DNA from: Cupriavidus necator A5-1
GTDB lineage: Bacteria; Pseudomonadota; Gammaproteobacteria; Burkholderiales; Burkholderiaceae
Assembly: GCF_000744095.1 (NCBI RefSeq)
Contig: NZ_JQLI01000001.1
Span: forward strand, 3,534,001 to 3,598,000
Direction: 5' to 3'
DNA length: 64,000 nt
Below are positions 10,601-18,448 of the stretch, one piece after another. Position 1 is the stretch's first letter; every line of letters starts with the position of its first letter. The translations under genes and the position numbers were made by a program. Under the pieces are notes generated by a model. That model ran no database searches and was not told the origin of the DNA. It saw only the letters and a program-made list of their open reading frames with translations.

Positions 10601-10706
10601 CGCGCAGCGCCTTGCGCAGTTGCGCCGACAGCGCGGAGCCGGCATGGCCCTGCGACGGCACGAGATGGATGGGCTTGACTGGCATGGGCGAGGATGGCGT
10701 GTTCAT
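7671..10706 (-). CDS. FAD-linked oxidase fused to Fe-S/CCG dehydrogenase (YdiJ/D-2-hydroxyacid type)
   Basis: A 1011-residue fusion. Residues about 40-260 form a PCMH-type FAD-binding domain (PVLARGAGTSQCGQTVGEA; GAQCTIGGMAGNNSCG); the middle is an FAD-oxidase C-terminal domain; a 4Fe-4S segment follows (CVSCKGCKRDCPTGIDMARFK), and the C-terminal third is a cysteine-rich CCG domain (NVRPGERPLCCGRTFL; STVESSCCGMAGSFG). This arrangement is that of D-lactate, D-2-hydroxyglutarate and related 2-hydroxyacid dehydrogenases that feed the quinone pool. The start is uncertain: ATG 10706 or 10685, neither with a strong ribosome-binding site; an extension to 10829 would begin inside an operator-like palindrome. 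Divergent gntR and an operon partner aldolase suggest catabolism of a hydroxy acid. Confidence 0.85.
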   Translation of the reverse strand: MNTPSSPMPVKPIHLVPSQGHAGSALSAQLRKALRGDVLFDRASRGRYATDASIYQIMPLGVVVPRDQDDLLAALEIARARRIPVLARGAGTSQCGQTVGEALVIDNSKWLNRVLDFDAAAMTVTVEPGIVLDHLNAWLRPHGLWFPVDVSTGAQCTIGGMAGNNSCGSRSIEYGNMVHNVLAIDAVLADGSLGHFGSLALPAQGARVRQILDGLRRIATRERDEIAERVPKVLRRVAGYNIDLFDCQNPRAYTDDGHANLSHILVGSEGTLAFTRQVTLKLARLPQHKVLGVVNFPTFYQAMDMTQHIVRLKPVAVELVDRTMIDLSMENPAFRPVIETALSGDPQAILLVEFAGDDRDALNARLDDLVTLMADLGLPGSVVRMPQPAAQKALWDVRKAGLNILMSMKGDGKPVSFIEDCAVPLAHLAEYTARLTEVFHKHGTEGTWYAHASVGTLHVRPILDMRRDGAFHMRAIAEEAAELVREHKGAYSGEHGDGLCRGEWVAWQYGPRINDAFGEIKQLFDPDNRFNPDKIVRPPKMDAREHFRFAPGYRAMPLTPALDWSAWNVTRDPLTGTESAPGTGHDASHGLASAVEMCNNNGHCRKFDAGTMCPSYRVTRDEQHLTRGRANTLRLAVSGQLGAEGLASQEVNDALDLCVSCKGCKRDCPTGIDMARFKIEARHAWTQRHGIGLRERMVAFMPRYAPLASRMRGAMALAEAIPGVSAAIKRVLKLAPRRALPRFDRPFLDGVRAPVATGGREVLLFVDTFNNYMEAQNASAARQVLEAAGYTVHFNVRPGERPLCCGRTFLAAGLVDEAKAEARRTLDALKPWLDRGVPVVGLEPSCLLSMRDEFLGYGYGEAAQQLARQALLFEEFLVREQQAGRLRLDLAAEEGAEVLVHGHCHQKAFDAFTPVQTVLGWIPGLKVSTVESSCCGMAGSFGYEAEHYAASQAMAELSLLPAVRKRAADAIVVADGTSCRHQIHDGADTEAVHVARVLAAALRKPGRPGQE

Positions 10707-10816
10707 GGGTATGCGGTGCGGCTCAGGCGGCCGCGCAAGGCCGGCCTTTGCGAATGGCCCGCAGGATGCGGTCGGGGACCGGATCAAGGGTGCGCTGCCT
10801 CCTTGTTGTAATCGGA

Positions 10817-10832
10817 ATTTTGCATTCAAAAT
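10817..10832. promoter_or_regulatory. GntR operator candidate (ATTTTG-N4-CAAAAT)
   Basis: Perfect six-base arms separated by CATT lie between the divergent dehydrogenase and gntR genes. FCD-type GntR regulators often recognise AT-rich dyads of this kind. A second, shorter dyad with the TTGCAT/ATGCAA core overlaps the gntR start codon. Confidence 0.45.
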
Positions 10833-10989
10833 ACTTTAGCAGAGCTAAACAGGACAGGAAGGAGGAATTTTCCGGGCCCAGCATGGGCGTTTACCCGCGT
10901 ATTCATACGCGTATTCACGCGCGATCCGCAGCGCCCGCTTCACTTCCATAGCAATGCGTTAGAATGCGATGGATGCCAATCAAAGGACA

Positions 10990-10999
10990 TTGCATGCAA
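10990..10999. promoter_or_regulatory. Palindrome overlapping the gntR start codon
   Basis: TTGCATGCAA is a perfect 10-base palindrome whose centre contains the ATG of gntR (10994-10996). It resembles the core of the upstream dyad at 10817-10832. It may allow autoregulation by blocking transcription from within the leader, or may be fortuitous. Confidence 0.35.
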
Positions 11000-11722
11000 A
11001 ATTCCGACAGCGCGGGTGCCGCGGCCGGTGCCCTGGTCCTGCCCAAGGTCATGCGCCAGAGGCTGCACGACACCGTGGTCGACCACCTGCGCAACTTCAT
11101 CGTCGAGGGGGTATTGGCGCCCGGCATGAAGCTCAACGAGCGCGAGCTGTGCGAGACGCTGGGCATCTCGCGCACGCCGCTGCGCGAGGCGCTGAAGGTG
11201 CTGGCCGCCGAAGGGCTGATCGAGATCTCGCCCAACCGCGGCGCGAGCGTGTTACGGATGAGCGAGGCCGAGGCGTGGGAAACCTTCGAGCTGATGAGCG
11301 GCCTCGAGGCGTTCGCCGGCGAACTGGCGTGCGAGCGCATCACGCCGCAGGAGCTGGCCGAGATCAAGGCGCTGCACTACGCGATGCTGGCCTGTCGCGC
11401 GCAGAACGACCTGCCCGGCTACTACAGCCGCAACCAGGAAATCCACGACCGCATCAACGAGGCCGCGCGCAACCAGATGCTGCGGCAGACTTACCTGAGC
11501 CTGAACCGGCGGCTCAAGGCGATGCGCTTCCGCTCCAACCACCAAACCGACAAGTGGGACCGCGCCGTGCACGACCACGAGGAAATGATCCGCGCCCTGG
11601 AAGCGCGCGACGGCAAGCGGCTCGCGGCCATCCTGCGCCAGCACTTGCTGGACAAGCGCGCCGCCGTGATGCAGATCCATTCCGATCCGGTCGGCGGCGC
11701 GCCGGCCGTGCCGAACGCCTGA
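10994..11722 (+). CDS. GntR-family (FCD subfamily) transcriptional regulator
   Basis: The 242-residue product has an N-terminal winged helix (LHDTVVDHLRNFIVEGVLAPG; LCETLGISRTPLREALKVLAAEGLIE, the standard GntR helix-turn-helix) and a C-terminal all-helical FCD ligand domain with the metal-site residues Asp/His/His suggested by NQEIHDRINEAA and VHDHEEMIRALE. ATG at 10994 is selected because AAAGGA lies seven bases upstream; an upstream in-frame ATG lacks one. It is divergent from the FAD/Fe-S dehydrogenase-aldolase operon, so control of that operon is likely. The ligand is probably the organic acid degraded by it. Confidence 0.9.
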   Translation: MQNSDSAGAAAGALVLPKVMRQRLHDTVVDHLRNFIVEGVLAPGMKLNERELCETLGISRTPLREALKVLAAEGLIEISPNRGASVLRMSEAEAWETFELMSGLEAFAGELACERITPQELAEIKALHYAMLACRAQNDLPGYYSRNQEIHDRINEAARNQMLRQTYLSLNRRLKAMRFRSNHQTDKWDRAVHDHEEMIRALEARDGKRLAAILRQHLLDKRAAVMQIHSDPVGGAPAVPNA

Positions 11723-11773
11723 AGTCCGGCGCCCGGCACGCCGGGTGCCTTGGCCTTGCCCCCTGCCTATGCC

Positions 11774-12490
11774 TTAACGGCGCGTGGCCAGCAGCCGGTA
11801 ACCGCGGGCGCAATGCTCGGCGGCCGCCGCGCGGGCTTCGTCGGGATCGTCGAACAGCCCGGCCCGGGCGATCGACGGCACCAGCGCGGCCTCGCCCGCT
11901 TCAGAACCGAGGAAGCGCCCGTCGCGGGACTGTACGATATACAGCACATCGCCCGCGAGCACGCCGACTTCCTGCCATTGGCCGGCCGACTGGCCAACGG
12001 GCCGCTCGCGGCCCTGCCTGCCCTGGCTGGCGCCTTGTTCGCGGCCTGTGCCGTCGTCCTTGCCCCGCGCCACCTGGATGTTGTTGTGGACCCCGGTGAC
12101 GCCGAGCACAGCCTCGGCCATCTCCTCGATCCTGATCTTGACGTTGCGGTCGGCCACGGTGCCGGCCAGCGTGACGATGCCCGAGTCCACCTCGACGGTC
12201 ACGTCCGAGACATCGTCGTCGGCGTGTGCCAGGCGCTCGCAGAGGTCGTCGCGGATGCGGGCGTCGGGGCGCTGGTAGTTCTTGGGCAAGCGACGCGATG
12301 CCCATGGCGCGGCCCGCTCGGGCCGGTAGCTGTCATCTGGGCCTTCGCTGCCCTCAGCGCCATAGCGCGCCTGCCCGTAACCGAAGGGCGAGCCGCCTGG
12401 GTTGCCGTTGCGCCGGCGGGTGTCGCCAGGTTCACCGTAGCCCCGGTGTCGCCACGTTTCCCTGATTTCGGACGGTGGATAGTCTTTCAT
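11774..12490 (-). CDS. BON-domain protein, probably envelope- or stress-associated
   Basis: The 238-residue protein starts with about 80 residues of polar, Gly/Arg/Pro-rich sequence, followed by one BON domain (IRDDLCERLAHADDDVSDVTVEVDSG; VTLAGTVADRNVKIRIEEMAEAVLGVTGVHNNIQV). BON domains bind membranes or lipids in periplasmic proteins such as OsmY, but no signal peptide is visible here, so location is uncertain. The last 70 residues (VLAGDVLYIVQSRDGRFLG) look like a separate small domain. ATG at 12490 is supported by GGAGG seven bases upstream. It is convergent with gntR and probably monocistronic. Confidence 0.75.
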   Translation of the reverse strand: MKDYPPSEIRETWRHRGYGEPGDTRRRNGNPGGSPFGYGQARYGAEGSEGPDDSYRPERAAPWASRRLPKNYQRPDARIRDDLCERLAHADDDVSDVTVEVDSGIVTLAGTVADRNVKIRIEEMAEAVLGVTGVHNNIQVARGKDDGTGREQGASQGRQGRERPVGQSAGQWQEVGVLAGDVLYIVQSRDGRFLGSEAGEAALVPSIARAGLFDDPDEARAAAAEHCARGYRLLATRR

Positions 12491-12641
12491 GGATCGCCTC
12501 CGATCTGACGTCATTGTCTGGTATCGGTAGCATCAACCATGCCGTGCCTGGCGCCCCCTGCCGGGGTCGAAGACACGTCGCGAATCGGAAGTTTTTACAC
12601 GGCAGCGCCGGCGCGCGCGCAACAACGCGCAGGTCGGCGCG

Positions 12642-13310
12642 CTACGCCGCGGCGCCTTCGGCGGGGCGGTCCAGGTACTGCCCGACGATGCGGACCAGCA
12701 GCGGCAGCTTGCCGGTAAAGAAGTGATCCGCGCCCGGGACCACCACCACCGGCAGGGCCTGCGGCCGGGCCCAGTCGAACAGCGCGCCGAGTCCCGCGCG
12801 CTCGTCCTGCTCGCCATGGACGAGCAGGCAGTCGGCAGGTACGGCTGGCGTGTCATAGCTGCGATGGCCCTTGACGGTGCCATACGGCGTGCCGGCCAGC
12901 ACCAGGTGCCGGATCGGCACACCCTGCGCCGCCAGCGTGGCGGCAACGTGCGCGATCACGAAGGCCCCGAAGGAGAAGCCCCCTAGCGCCAGCGGCAGGC
13001 CCGGATAGGTCTCGCGCAGGTGGGCGACGACGGCAAGCATGTCCTGCGCCTCGCCGCGGCCCTGATCGTGCTCGCCCGCCGAGCCTTCGACACCACGGAA
13101 ATTCGGCCGCACCGTCAGGAAGCCGCGCGCCACCAGCGCCTTGGCCAGCTGGTGCGGCACCTTGTGCGTGGCCGACCCGCCCAGCAGCGGATGCGGATGC
13201 CCCACCACCGCAATGCCGCGCGGCGCGCCGGCGGGACGGTCGACCAGCATTTCGATCTCCCCGGCCTCGCCGCCGAGCTGCGCCTTTTCCGTGCGCGACG
13301 GAACTGCCAT
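12642..13310 (-). CDS. Alpha/beta hydrolase (Tex30/KANL3-like dienelactone-hydrolase-type)
   Basis: A compact 222-residue hydrolase. VVGHPHPLLGGSATHKVPHQLAKAL carries the HPHPxxGG block of this bacterial subgroup, GGFSFGAFV is the nucleophile elbow with Ser in G-x-S-x-G, VHGEQDERA holds the acid and GADHFFTG the catalytic His. These define the Ser-Asp-His triad of an esterase or acyl hydrolase. ATG at 13310 follows GGGAGAAGGC; the frame continues upstream to 13418 without such a site. The physiological substrate is unknown. Confidence 0.82.
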   Translation of the reverse strand: MAVPSRTEKAQLGGEAGEIEMLVDRPAGAPRGIAVVGHPHPLLGGSATHKVPHQLAKALVARGFLTVRPNFRGVEGSAGEHDQGRGEAQDMLAVVAHLRETYPGLPLALGGFSFGAFVIAHVAATLAAQGVPIRHLVLAGTPYGTVKGHRSYDTPAVPADCLLVHGEQDERAGLGALFDWARPQALPVVVVPGADHFFTGKLPLLVRIVGQYLDRPAEGAAA

Positions 13311-13790
13311 GCCTTCTCCCTGTGATAACGATGGGCCGCCTGTGGCCCGCAAACCGAGATGGTAATGCGATCGCGGCAATGTTGCCGGCCTGCTGCCCCG
13401 GGCTGCCCCGTATCGCACGATTCCGGATGAATTTTCGCGCGCGGTGCGCCATGCGCCACACCACGAGGCCGTGTGATCTGAACGCTCTCGTATAATTCCC
13501 CGGCTGCGGCGAGCTGGATCGACCAGCCCTGCCGCCCTCGGTCAGCACACCCCGTGCCACGCATCCCGGCCTGCGGCGCAGCCCGCCGCGCTTCGTGCCC
13601 TGACCAGATTTCGCTGAAGCGGCGAGCCGGCGAGCGGCCCGCCCTTCCCATGTTCATCGCCGGTGTCCCGGCAGTTCCGTATCCCGATCGCCGCTGCGCT
13701 GCGTAGCCCCCGCACACGCCGCCCTGCCAGCGCGATCCATTGCCGATGCCGGACCTGCCGGAAGCCGTCACCATCCGACGAGATTCCGCC
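13311..13790. other. 480-base gap between divergent hydrolase and mscS-type genes
   Basis: No convincing gene. A perfect TATAAT hexamer at 13491-13496 stands out in this GC-rich stretch and faces the mechanosensitive-channel gene, about 295 bases ahead of its start; a convincing -35 box at 17 bases is not seen, so it is only a promoter candidate. The long leader that would result has no recognisable riboswitch. Confidence 0.3.
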
Positions 13791-16262
13791 ATGAGCAAAG
13801 CTTCACGGCTCGCACTGGGCCTTGCGCTCGCTGCGCTATGCCACCTGATGCCGGCCACGCTGCCGGCCGCCGCTGCCGCACCTCTCGCAGGCAAGACCGC
13901 CTCCGAGGCCGAGGCACAGCAGCCGCCCGCGCTCACGCACGGCGAAGCCGCCGCCGAACTCAAGCGCCTGCAGACCGAACAGGACCACATCAAGCAAGCG
14001 GCCTCCGATCCGGACGGCAACACCAAGCTGGACGACCTCGACAATGCGCTGCACAAGCTCGACGCCGACGTCGACAAGCTGACCTCGGTGCTGACGCCGC
14101 AGCGTGCGCAGTTGCAGGCACAGCTCGACGTGCTCGGCCCGCCGCCCACGGACGGCACCACCAAGGAGGCGCCCGCCGTGGTCCGCCAGCGCGCCGAGCT
14201 GAACGCGCGCCGGATGCAGCTGGACGCACAGCTCAAGCAGGCCGCGGAAAGCAAGGAGAACGTTGCCAACCTGAGCGAGCAGATCGGGCGGCTGCAGCGC
14301 AGCCACCTGAAAGACCAGCTCGCGCTGCGCTCGGAGAGCATCCTCAACCCGCAGTTCTGGCAGCCGCTGTTCAGCCCGTCGCCGGAAGACCGCGCGCGCA
14401 TGGATACCTTCCGCGACCAGGTGGTGCCGATGGTGCAGCTCGCCTGGCAGCCGTCGCAGCGCGCGGCCACCATCGCCTTGCTGCTGCTGGCGCTCGCGGT
14501 CTGGACGCTCGGCCGGCGCCTGGCCGAGCGCGCGCTGGCGTGGTTCTGCCTGACCAGGCTGCCCGAGACACGCCTGCGGCGCAGTGCGCTGGCACTGGCG
14601 ACCACGCTGGCGACCGTCGCCACCACCGGGCTGGCGGTGCAGCTGGTCTACAACGCCTTCACGCGCCACTATGAACTGCCGCCGGACCTGATGGCGCTGT
14701 ACGCCCAGCTGCTCAAGCTGACGATGACCAGCGCGCTGATCGCGGGCCTGGGCCGCGCGCTGCTGTGCACGCGCCATCCGTCGTGGCGGCTGCCGGCGAT
14801 GGCCGATCCGGTCGCGCTGGCGATGAAGCCCTTCCCTGCCGTGCTGGCGGGGCTGTTGCTGCTGGCCGGCACGCTCGAACAGCTCAACCGGATCGCCGAT
14901 ACCAGCGTGCAGGTCACGCTGCTGGGGCGTGGACTGGTGTCGCTGGTGGTGGTGCTGACCATCGGCGCGGCGCTGCTGCGCGCCAACCGCGTGCGCAACG
15001 TGCTGGCCGCCGCGGGCGAGCGGCCCGAGGCACGCGCCACGCTGGCGGGCATGATCCACGCCGGCGTGTCGGTCATCGTGCTGGTGTCGATGGTGGCGCT
15101 GCTGGCCGGCTATATCAGTTTTGCCCGCTTCCTGACCTACGAGCTGGTCTGGTTCGACATCGTGCTGTGCAGCCTGTACCTGCTGACGCAGGTCACGCGC
15201 GACGTCTGCGAAAGCCTGCTCTCCACCAACTACGCCAGCGGCCGCGTCATCAAGCAGCTGTTCGGCGCCGACGATGCGCACCTGGAGCAGGCCTCGACCA
15301 TCCTCTCGGGCATCGGTGCCAGCGTGTTGCTGCTGGTGGCGGTGCTGGCGCTGCTGACCGGCGGCTTCGGCACCACGCCGGCGGACCTGCTCAACAGCCT
15401 GGTGATGGTGCTGGGCGGCGAGAAGCTGCGCAGCCTCAACATCATGCCCGACCGCATCCTGAACGCACTGGTCGCGCTGGGCGTCGGCATCTGGTTGCTG
15501 CGCTCGGTGCGGCGCTGGCTCGATGGGGAACTGCTGCCCAAGGTGTGCAAGGAGCCGGGCCTGCGCGCCTCGCTGATCACGCTGTACAGCAATGTCGGCT
15601 ACGTGCTGCTGGTGCTGCTGGTGCTGTCGCTGCTGGGCGTGCGCTGGGACAACCTGGCGTGGATCGTCAGCGCGCTGTCGGTGGGTATCGGCTTTGGCCT
15701 GCAGGAGATCGTCAAGAACTTTGTCTCGGGCCTGATCCTGCTGACTGAGCGCCCGGTCAAGGTCGGCGACATGGTCAGCATCGCCGGCGTCGAGGGCGAT
15801 ATCCGCCGCATCAACGTGCGCGCCACCGAGATCCAGCTGGGCGACCGCTCCACCGTGATCGTGCCCAACTCGCAGCTGATCTCGCAGAACCTGCGCAACG
15901 TGACCATGAGCAACAGCACGCAGGGCGTGGCCTCGCTGCAGCTGACCTTCCCGCTGAACACCGACCCCGAACAGCTGCGCGACCTGCTGCTCGACGTCTT
16001 CCACAAGAACGAGACCATCCTGGACGTGCCCGCGCCCTCGGTCATGTTCAGCCAGCTGGCGCCCAACGGCATCACGCTGTCGGTGACCGGCTATGTCGGC
16101 AGCCCGCGCATCGCGGCCAACACGCGCAGCGACCTGCTGTTCGAGATCCTCAAGCGGCTGCGCGCCGCGGGCATTTCGCTGTCGGTGCCGCAGTCGCTGC
16201 GGCTGGAGAACATGCCGCCGCCGTTCGGCGACGCCCCGCAGCAATCACTGGCGGCGGGCTGA
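13791..16262 (+). CDS. Large MscS-family mechanosensitive channel with DUF3772-like periplasmic region
   Basis: An 823-residue inner-membrane channel. A signal peptide (SRLALGLALAALCHLMPATLPAAAAA) precedes about 190 residues of periplasmic coiled coil rich in Gln/Leu/Asp (TEQDHIKQAA; LDNALHKLDADVDKL). Many membrane segments follow, then the conserved MscS pore and beta domain: LAWIVSALSVGIGFGLQEIVKNFVSGLILL, ERPVKVGDMVSIAGVEGDIRRINVRATEI and STVIVPNSQLISQNLRN. Large KefA/MscK-like relatives release osmolytes on hypo-osmotic shock. ATG at 13791 is chosen because it directly begins the signal peptide; a 17-codon extension exists. It appears monocistronic. Confidence 0.88.
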   Translation: MSKASRLALGLALAALCHLMPATLPAAAAAPLAGKTASEAEAQQPPALTHGEAAAELKRLQTEQDHIKQAASDPDGNTKLDDLDNALHKLDADVDKLTSVLTPQRAQLQAQLDVLGPPPTDGTTKEAPAVVRQRAELNARRMQLDAQLKQAAESKENVANLSEQIGRLQRSHLKDQLALRSESILNPQFWQPLFSPSPEDRARMDTFRDQVVPMVQLAWQPSQRAATIALLLLALAVWTLGRRLAERALAWFCLTRLPETRLRRSALALATTLATVATTGLAVQLVYNAFTRHYELPPDLMALYAQLLKLTMTSALIAGLGRALLCTRHPSWRLPAMADPVALAMKPFPAVLAGLLLLAGTLEQLNRIADTSVQVTLLGRGLVSLVVVLTIGAALLRANRVRNVLAAAGERPEARATLAGMIHAGVSVIVLVSMVALLAGYISFARFLTYELVWFDIVLCSLYLLTQVTRDVCESLLSTNYASGRVIKQLFGADDAHLEQASTILSGIGASVLLLVAVLALLTGGFGTTPADLLNSLVMVLGGEKLRSLNIMPDRILNALVALGVGIWLLRSVRRWLDGELLPKVCKEPGLRASLITLYSNVGYVLLVLLVLSLLGVRWDNLAWIVSALSVGIGFGLQEIVKNFVSGLILLTERPVKVGDMVSIAGVEGDIRRINVRATEIQLGDRSTVIVPNSQLISQNLRNVTMSNSTQGVASLQLTFPLNTDPEQLRDLLLDVFHKNETILDVPAPSVMFSQLAPNGITLSVTGYVGSPRIAANTRSDLLFEILKRLRAAGISLSVPQSLRLENMPPPFGDAPQQSLAAG

Positions 16263-16463
16263 CGGTCCCGGGCGGTCCGCGACGCGTCATGCTTCCGCCC
16301 CGCCCTCTCCTTCCACCGCCAGCGCCACCAGCCAGCGGCGGATCCGGGTCCGGTTAAAAGCAGCCGTTACAAACCTAACAAGTCGTGCGCCGTCCCGAAA
16401 CACCTTGGCTGCCGCTTTGCGTGCATGATTCCTTCACACAAGCTGCATGACAAGGAGTCCGAT

Positions 16464-16820
16464 ATGCGCCCCTCCATCCGAATCGTCTCCGCGGTTGCCC
16501 TGTGCGTAGCCATGGCGGCGGCCGGCCCCGCATCGGCACGCGACCGCCACTACCACGGCGGCGGGTCGGATGCTGGAGCGGTGCTCGCAGTCGGCGCCCT
16601 GGTCGGGCTGGCCTTCGGCGCGGCCCTTGCCTCGGCGCCGGTGGTCGCCGCCCCTGTTGCCGTGGCGCCGCCTCCGGTCACGTATGCCCCGGCACCGGTC
16701 TCGTACGCCCCGCCGGCCGCCCCTCCGGGCTACTGCTACCGCGACTACGACCGCGCCTATGTCCCGTGCGGGCCCCAGCCTTCCGGCTATTACCAGGAAG
16801 CTCCGTACTACGGCTACTGA
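16464..16820 (+). CDS. Small secreted Ala/Pro/Tyr-rich protein
   Basis: The 118-residue product has a clear signal peptide (IVSAVALCVAMAAAGPASA, cleavage near residue 26), a hydrophobic glycine/alanine-rich segment (VLAVGALVGLAFGAALASAP) and a Pro-Ala-Tyr-rich tail with YRDYDRAYVPCGP. Similar short envelope proteins of unknown function are common in beta-proteobacteria. AAGGAG precedes ATG 16464; the frame extends to 16425 without one. A strong hairpin terminator follows the gene. Two cysteines in the tail may pair in the periplasm. Confidence 0.75.
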   Translation: MRPSIRIVSAVALCVAMAAAGPASARDRHYHGGGSDAGAVLAVGALVGLAFGAALASAPVVAAPVAVAPPPVTYAPAPVSYAPPAAPPGYCYRDYDRAYVPCGPQPSGYYQEAPYYGY

Positions 16821-16856
16821 GCAGGTCCACCCTGGCTCAACTCGGAGATAAAAAAT

Positions 16857-16886
16857 ACGCCCCATGCAGACATGGGGCGTCGGTTT
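16857..16886 (+). terminator. Rho-independent terminator after the small secreted protein
   Basis: ACGCCCCATG and CATGGGGCGT form a perfect 10-base-pair stem with a four-base loop (16857-16880), followed by CGGTTTTA. It lies 36 bases after the stop codon. An A-rich run on the 5' side means it may work in both directions. Confidence 0.8.
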
Positions 16887-16930
16887 TAAGACGGATGGCA
16901 AGGGCCACGGGCTCTGAATAGCCACTTACG

Positions 16931-16949
16931 TGCCCCCCTCTCCCGCGTG
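16931..16949. repeat. Left half of a REP-like palindrome split by the IS4-family element
   Basis: TGCCCCCCTCTCCCGCGTG ends at the insertion point. Joined to 18457-18471, it rebuilds a 34-base palindrome with perfect 16-base arms and a GT loop. The last eight bases, CCCGCGTG (16942-16949), are the copy of the target duplicated on the other side of the element. Confidence 0.8.
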
Positions 16950-18448
16950 CTTGCCTTTACCCACATCTCGATAGGAAAGGTTGTAAACCGGATTGGACGG
17001 TGTTAACTTCGGATGAAGTTGACAATCAGTGGTGGCAATTTTGCCTGATACGGAAGATCTGGAAGACTGGGCCAGCGACGAATTCGGTGGCGCTCAGTTG
17101 GGCGATGCACGTCGCATGCAGCGCCTTGTGGCATTGGCGCGCGGACTGGCGCAAAAAGCCCATGTTTCGTTCCCGCAGGCCTTGAGTGGTGCCCAACTCA
17201 AGGCAGCATATCGCTTCTTTGATAATGAGGCGGTTGACCCGGACGGAATACTGGCGAGCCACGTCGCTCAAACCGTGGGTCGCATGCAGCAGGTGCCTGT
17301 CGTATTGGCGGTGCAGGACACCACGGAATTCAATCTGGCAAATTTGCCTGCGACTGAGGGACTTGGTCACGGCACGGGCGGCAATTTGCACGGATTCATG
17401 TTGCACAGCGTGCTGGCGGTGACGCCTGAGGGCCTGCCACTGGGCGTGTTGAGCATGAAGACGTGGGTGCGTGCGCCTCAAGCATCGGGCAAGGCCAGGC
17501 AGCGCCGGGCGCTGTCCATTCGCGAGAAGGAAAGCGTGAAGTGGCTGGAGGGGCTGGAATGCCTTGAGCCGCTCAAGATGCAGTGTCCGGACACGCACCT
17601 TGTTGCCGTCAGCGATCGCGAGGGCGATGTGTATGACGTGTTCCTGGCGCCGCGCCCAGCGGGGGTGGACTGGTTGGTGCGGGCCGCCTGGAATCGGGGC
17701 GTGGACCACCCAGAGAAGTATCTGTGGGAGACGGTTGCCGCGGCTCCTGTACTTGGGGAGACCGTACTGCACGTGCCCAGGTCCGGCGCCAGGCAGGCAC
17801 GTAGTGCCCGACTGGCTTTGCGCTGTGTGCCCGTCCAACTGCGACCGCCGCGCAGCCGCGGTGCAGAGGCTCTACCGAGTCTCGAAGTGTTTGCCATTCA
17901 GGCGCTGGAAATCGACCCGCCCGAAGGCGTTGAGCCGCTCGAATGGATGTTGCTCAGTTCGATGCCCACCCAAACGCTGGAAGATGTGCTCGAACGGCTG
18001 AGCTGGTACGCTCGTCGCTGGACCATTGAATCCTGGCATCGTGTCCTGAAAAGTGGCTGCCAGATCGAAGCCCGGCAGTTCGGGACGCTGGAGCGGTTCC
18101 TGCGGGCCACGGCCCTGTTCGCCGTAATCGGCTGGCGCATCTTGTATGCGACTATGCTGGGCCGGCTCGAAGCCGATATCCCTTGCTCGGTGCTACTGCA
18201 ATCGCTCGAATGGCAGGCCTTGTACTGCCGCACGCACGGCACAACCAAGCCACCGGAGCAGGCACCCAAACTCAGCGAAGCGGTCCTTTGGATCGCCAAG
18301 CTCGGCGGCTACCTGGGTCGCAAAAACGACGATCCCCCCGGTGCTACTGTCCTCTGGCGCGGCTTCCTCGTTTTGCACGAAATCACCGAAATGTATCGGA
18401 TCTTCCAGAAAAACGAGTAAGCCGCCGGAAGTTGTGGGTAAAGGCAAG
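16950..18448 (+). mobile_element. IS4-family (IS50-like) insertion sequence, 1499 bases
   Basis: The element has perfect 16-base terminal inverted repeats (CTTGCCTTTACCCACA at 16950-16965 and its reverse complement at 18433-18448) and is flanked by an 8-base direct repeat CCCGCGTG (16942-16949 and 18449-18456), so both ends are defined. It encodes a single intact transposase. The target is the loop region of a REP-like palindrome. The intact gene, perfect repeats and exact target duplication suggest recent, possibly still active, insertion. Confidence 0.9.
17029..18420 (+). CDS. IS4-family DDE transposase
   Basis: The 463-residue transposase resembles the Tn5/IS50 group. The N-terminal DNA-binding region (DWASDEFGGAQLGDARRMQRL; AAYRFFDNEAVDPDGI) matches the Tn5 pattern. 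Catalytic acids are Asp97 in VLAVQDTTEFN, Asp196 in VAVSDREGDVYD and Glu334 in the Y-(2)-R-(3)-E-(6)-K signature: Tyr327, Arg330, Glu334, Lys341. Translation must begin before the N-terminal domain; GTG at 17029 is the best available start. The frame is intact through the C-terminal region, ending 28 bases from the right end. Confidence 0.92.
   Translation: MVAILPDTEDLEDWASDEFGGAQLGDARRMQRLVALARGLAQKAHVSFPQALSGAQLKAAYRFFDNEAVDPDGILASHVAQTVGRMQQVPVVLAVQDTTEFNLANLPATEGLGHGTGGNLHGFMLHSVLAVTPEGLPLGVLSMKTWVRAPQASGKARQRRALSIREKESVKWLEGLECLEPLKMQCPDTHLVAVSDREGDVYDVFLAPRPAGVDWLVRAAWNRGVDHPEKYLWETVAAAPVLGETVLHVPRSGARQARSARLALRCVPVQLRPPRSRGAEALPSLEVFAIQALEIDPPEGVEPLEWMLLSSMPTQTLEDVLERLSWYARRWTIESWHRVLKSGCQIEARQFGTLERFLRATALFAVIGWRILYATMLGRLEADIPCSVLLQSLEWQALYCRTHGTTKPPEQAPKLSEAVLWIAKLGGYLGRKNDDPPGATVLWRGFLVLHEITEMYRIFQKNE

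Noticed and set aside
7728..10811. Open frame of about 1027 codons on the plus strand
   Set aside because: It is antisense to the FAD/Fe-S dehydrogenase gene; composition is His/Arg/Gln-rich without any family motif, a common artefact in GC-rich DNA.
13836..16244. Open frame of about 802 codons on the minus strand
   Set aside because: Antisense to the MscS-type channel gene; low-complexity Gln/Arg/His sequence with no recognisable domain.
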